DNA of 15,133 bases from Rickettsiales bacterium. Lineage in GTDB: Bacteria > Pseudomonadota > Alphaproteobacteria > Rickettsiales > JALZUV01. Positions 14,687-15,133 of the stretch are shown here, piece after piece. Position numbers and translations under genes: made by a program. Within the stretch, counting starts at the first letter, position 1, and each line of letters opens with the position of its first letter. The notes under the pieces were generated by a model, which ran no database searches, was not told the origin of the DNA, and was given only the letters and a program-made list of their open reading frames with translations. The DNA is taken from positions 1 through 15,133 of the forward strand of contig JALZUV010000198.1 of NCBI GenBank assembly GCA_023301245.1, in the 5' to 3' direction.

Positions 14687-15019
14687 CTAGGCGAGGATAT
14701 CGAGCAACGAACCTGTCGCTTCGTCAGAATCTTTTATTACTTTGAGCGAGGCATCAAACTGATAGCCGCCAAATTTTTGGTTTACAATTTCTTGTTCACT
14801 ATTAACTGGCTGATTAGTTTGCGTAATTTTTGTACTTACGCCACCTTCAGAGCGGGAAACTGCATCAGCGCGGCGGGCTACATAGGCTTTGCCATTATCT
14901 GTATTACTGCCAACTTGGCCTTTGCTCGAAATATTCGCAACGTTATTCGCACTCACTTCCAGCGTTTTGCTGGCGTTCTGTAAAGCGGTTGTCGCTATAT
15001 TGGCTACATTACCTATCAT
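14687..15019 (-). CDS. Small flagellar basal-body rod/hook-type protein (FlgC/FlgG N- and C-terminal D0 elements)
   Basis: 110 residues. Seen: the N-terminal helix ALQNASKTLEVSANNVANISS (split here as TALQNASKTL and EVSANNVANI, residues 11-30) matches the flg_bb_rod signature, in which ANNVAN is the conserved core. The C-terminal segment YQFDASLKVIKDSDEATGSL matches the C-terminal helix of rod and hook proteins. Between them lies a polar stretch (about 31-75) with no room for a D1 domain, so the protein is essentially a bare D0 coiled pair, slightly shorter than FlgC (about 134 residues). No other flagellar gene is nearby. It could be a rod-like structural subunit or an exported flagellar accessory protein. 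The ATG at 15019 has AGGGG rather far (12 nt) upstream. Confidence 0.75.
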   Translation of the reverse strand: MIGNVANIATTALQNASKTLEVSANNVANISSKGQVGSNTDNGKAYVARRADAVSRSEGGVSTKITQTNQPVNSEQEIVNQKFGGYQFDASLKVIKDSDEATGSLLDILA

Positions 15020-15037
15020 AATCTTAGAGTACCCCTA

Positions 15038-15066
15038 ATAATTGCATAGTACTAGGTAAGTGTTAA
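15038..15066 (-). promoter_or_regulatory. Probable promoter of the small flagellar-type gene
   Basis: On the minus strand TTAACA (15066-15061, 5 of 6 matches to the sigma70 -35) is followed after exactly 17 nt by AATTAT (15043-15038, 4 of 6). The ATG lies 18 nt past the -10, giving a very short leader. An inverted repeat TTAGTA/TACTAA with a 6-nt loop (15101-15118) lies upstream and could be an operator. This pattern is vegetative rather than sigma28 or sigma54 type. By eye only. Confidence 0.4.
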
Positions 15067-15133
15067 CATTTCCTTAAGAAAAGCGATTTTTTTTACTTTA
15101 TTAGTAGGTTATTACTAAAATATCAGCAAACCA

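Overview
The window reads as chromosomal DNA of an alphaproteobacterium of moderate GC content. The evidence is an aa3-type cytochrome oxidase operon (coxB-coxA-ctaB) lying divergent from tldD, a homolog of the complex I NDUFA9 subunit next to a FzlA-like GST-fold protein, and a sucB-lpd pair of the 2-oxoglutarate dehydrogenase complex. There is no plasmid, phage, transposase, rRNA, tRNA or CRISPR signature. Genes are packed with short gaps, and no gene-free stretch exceeds 300 bases.

Layout. (1) 1-1839: the 3' part of a class V aminotransferase (cysteine-desulfurase-like, without the catalytic Cys), overlapping tail-to-tail by 4 nt with a small 2-oxoglutarate/Fe(II) dioxygenase that starts at TTG. 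(2) 1939-5313, minus strand: inorganic pyrophosphatase, dihydrolipoyl dehydrogenase and the E2 succinyltransferase (transcribed sucB, lpd, ppa), with a repeat-like GC-rich element between sucB and lpd. (3) 5395-9198, minus strand: coxB, coxA, ctaB and a previously untracked 52-codon membrane protein gene, all tightly spaced (4 nt gap, 1 nt overlap, 9 nt gap). The usual distal partners (ctaG, coxC) are not present. CoxB starts without a signal peptide and ends in an unusual Ala/Glu/Lys-rich extension of about 140 residues. (4) 9312-10754, plus strand: tldD. (5) 10757-12106, minus strand: an AT-rich gene for a helical-repeat protein with a C-terminal RAP domain, ending 2 nt from the tldD stop. 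(6) 12164-12727, minus strand: an exported MsrA. (7) 12839-14469, plus strand: NDUFA9-like SDR and FzlA-like GST, translationally coupled through GTGA. (8) 14470-14686: an intergenic stretch with two repeat-like elements. (9) 14687-15019, minus strand: a solitary 110-residue flagellar rod/hook-type protein with its own promoter candidate.

How it works together. Most of the window serves aerobic energy metabolism: the TCA-cycle 2-oxoglutarate dehydrogenase E2 and E3, terminal oxidase subunits I and II, heme O synthase, a complex I associated SDR, and pyrophosphatase. The most unusual item is the RAP-domain protein. Its architecture (about 40-45 residue helical repeats followed by RAP) is the one used by organellar RNA-binding proteins of the OPR and FASTK types in eukaryotes, so it is a good candidate for a little-described bacterial RNA-binding factor. 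Secondary oddities are the CoxB tail, the mitochondria-like CoxB N-terminus and the 52-residue membrane protein after ctaB.
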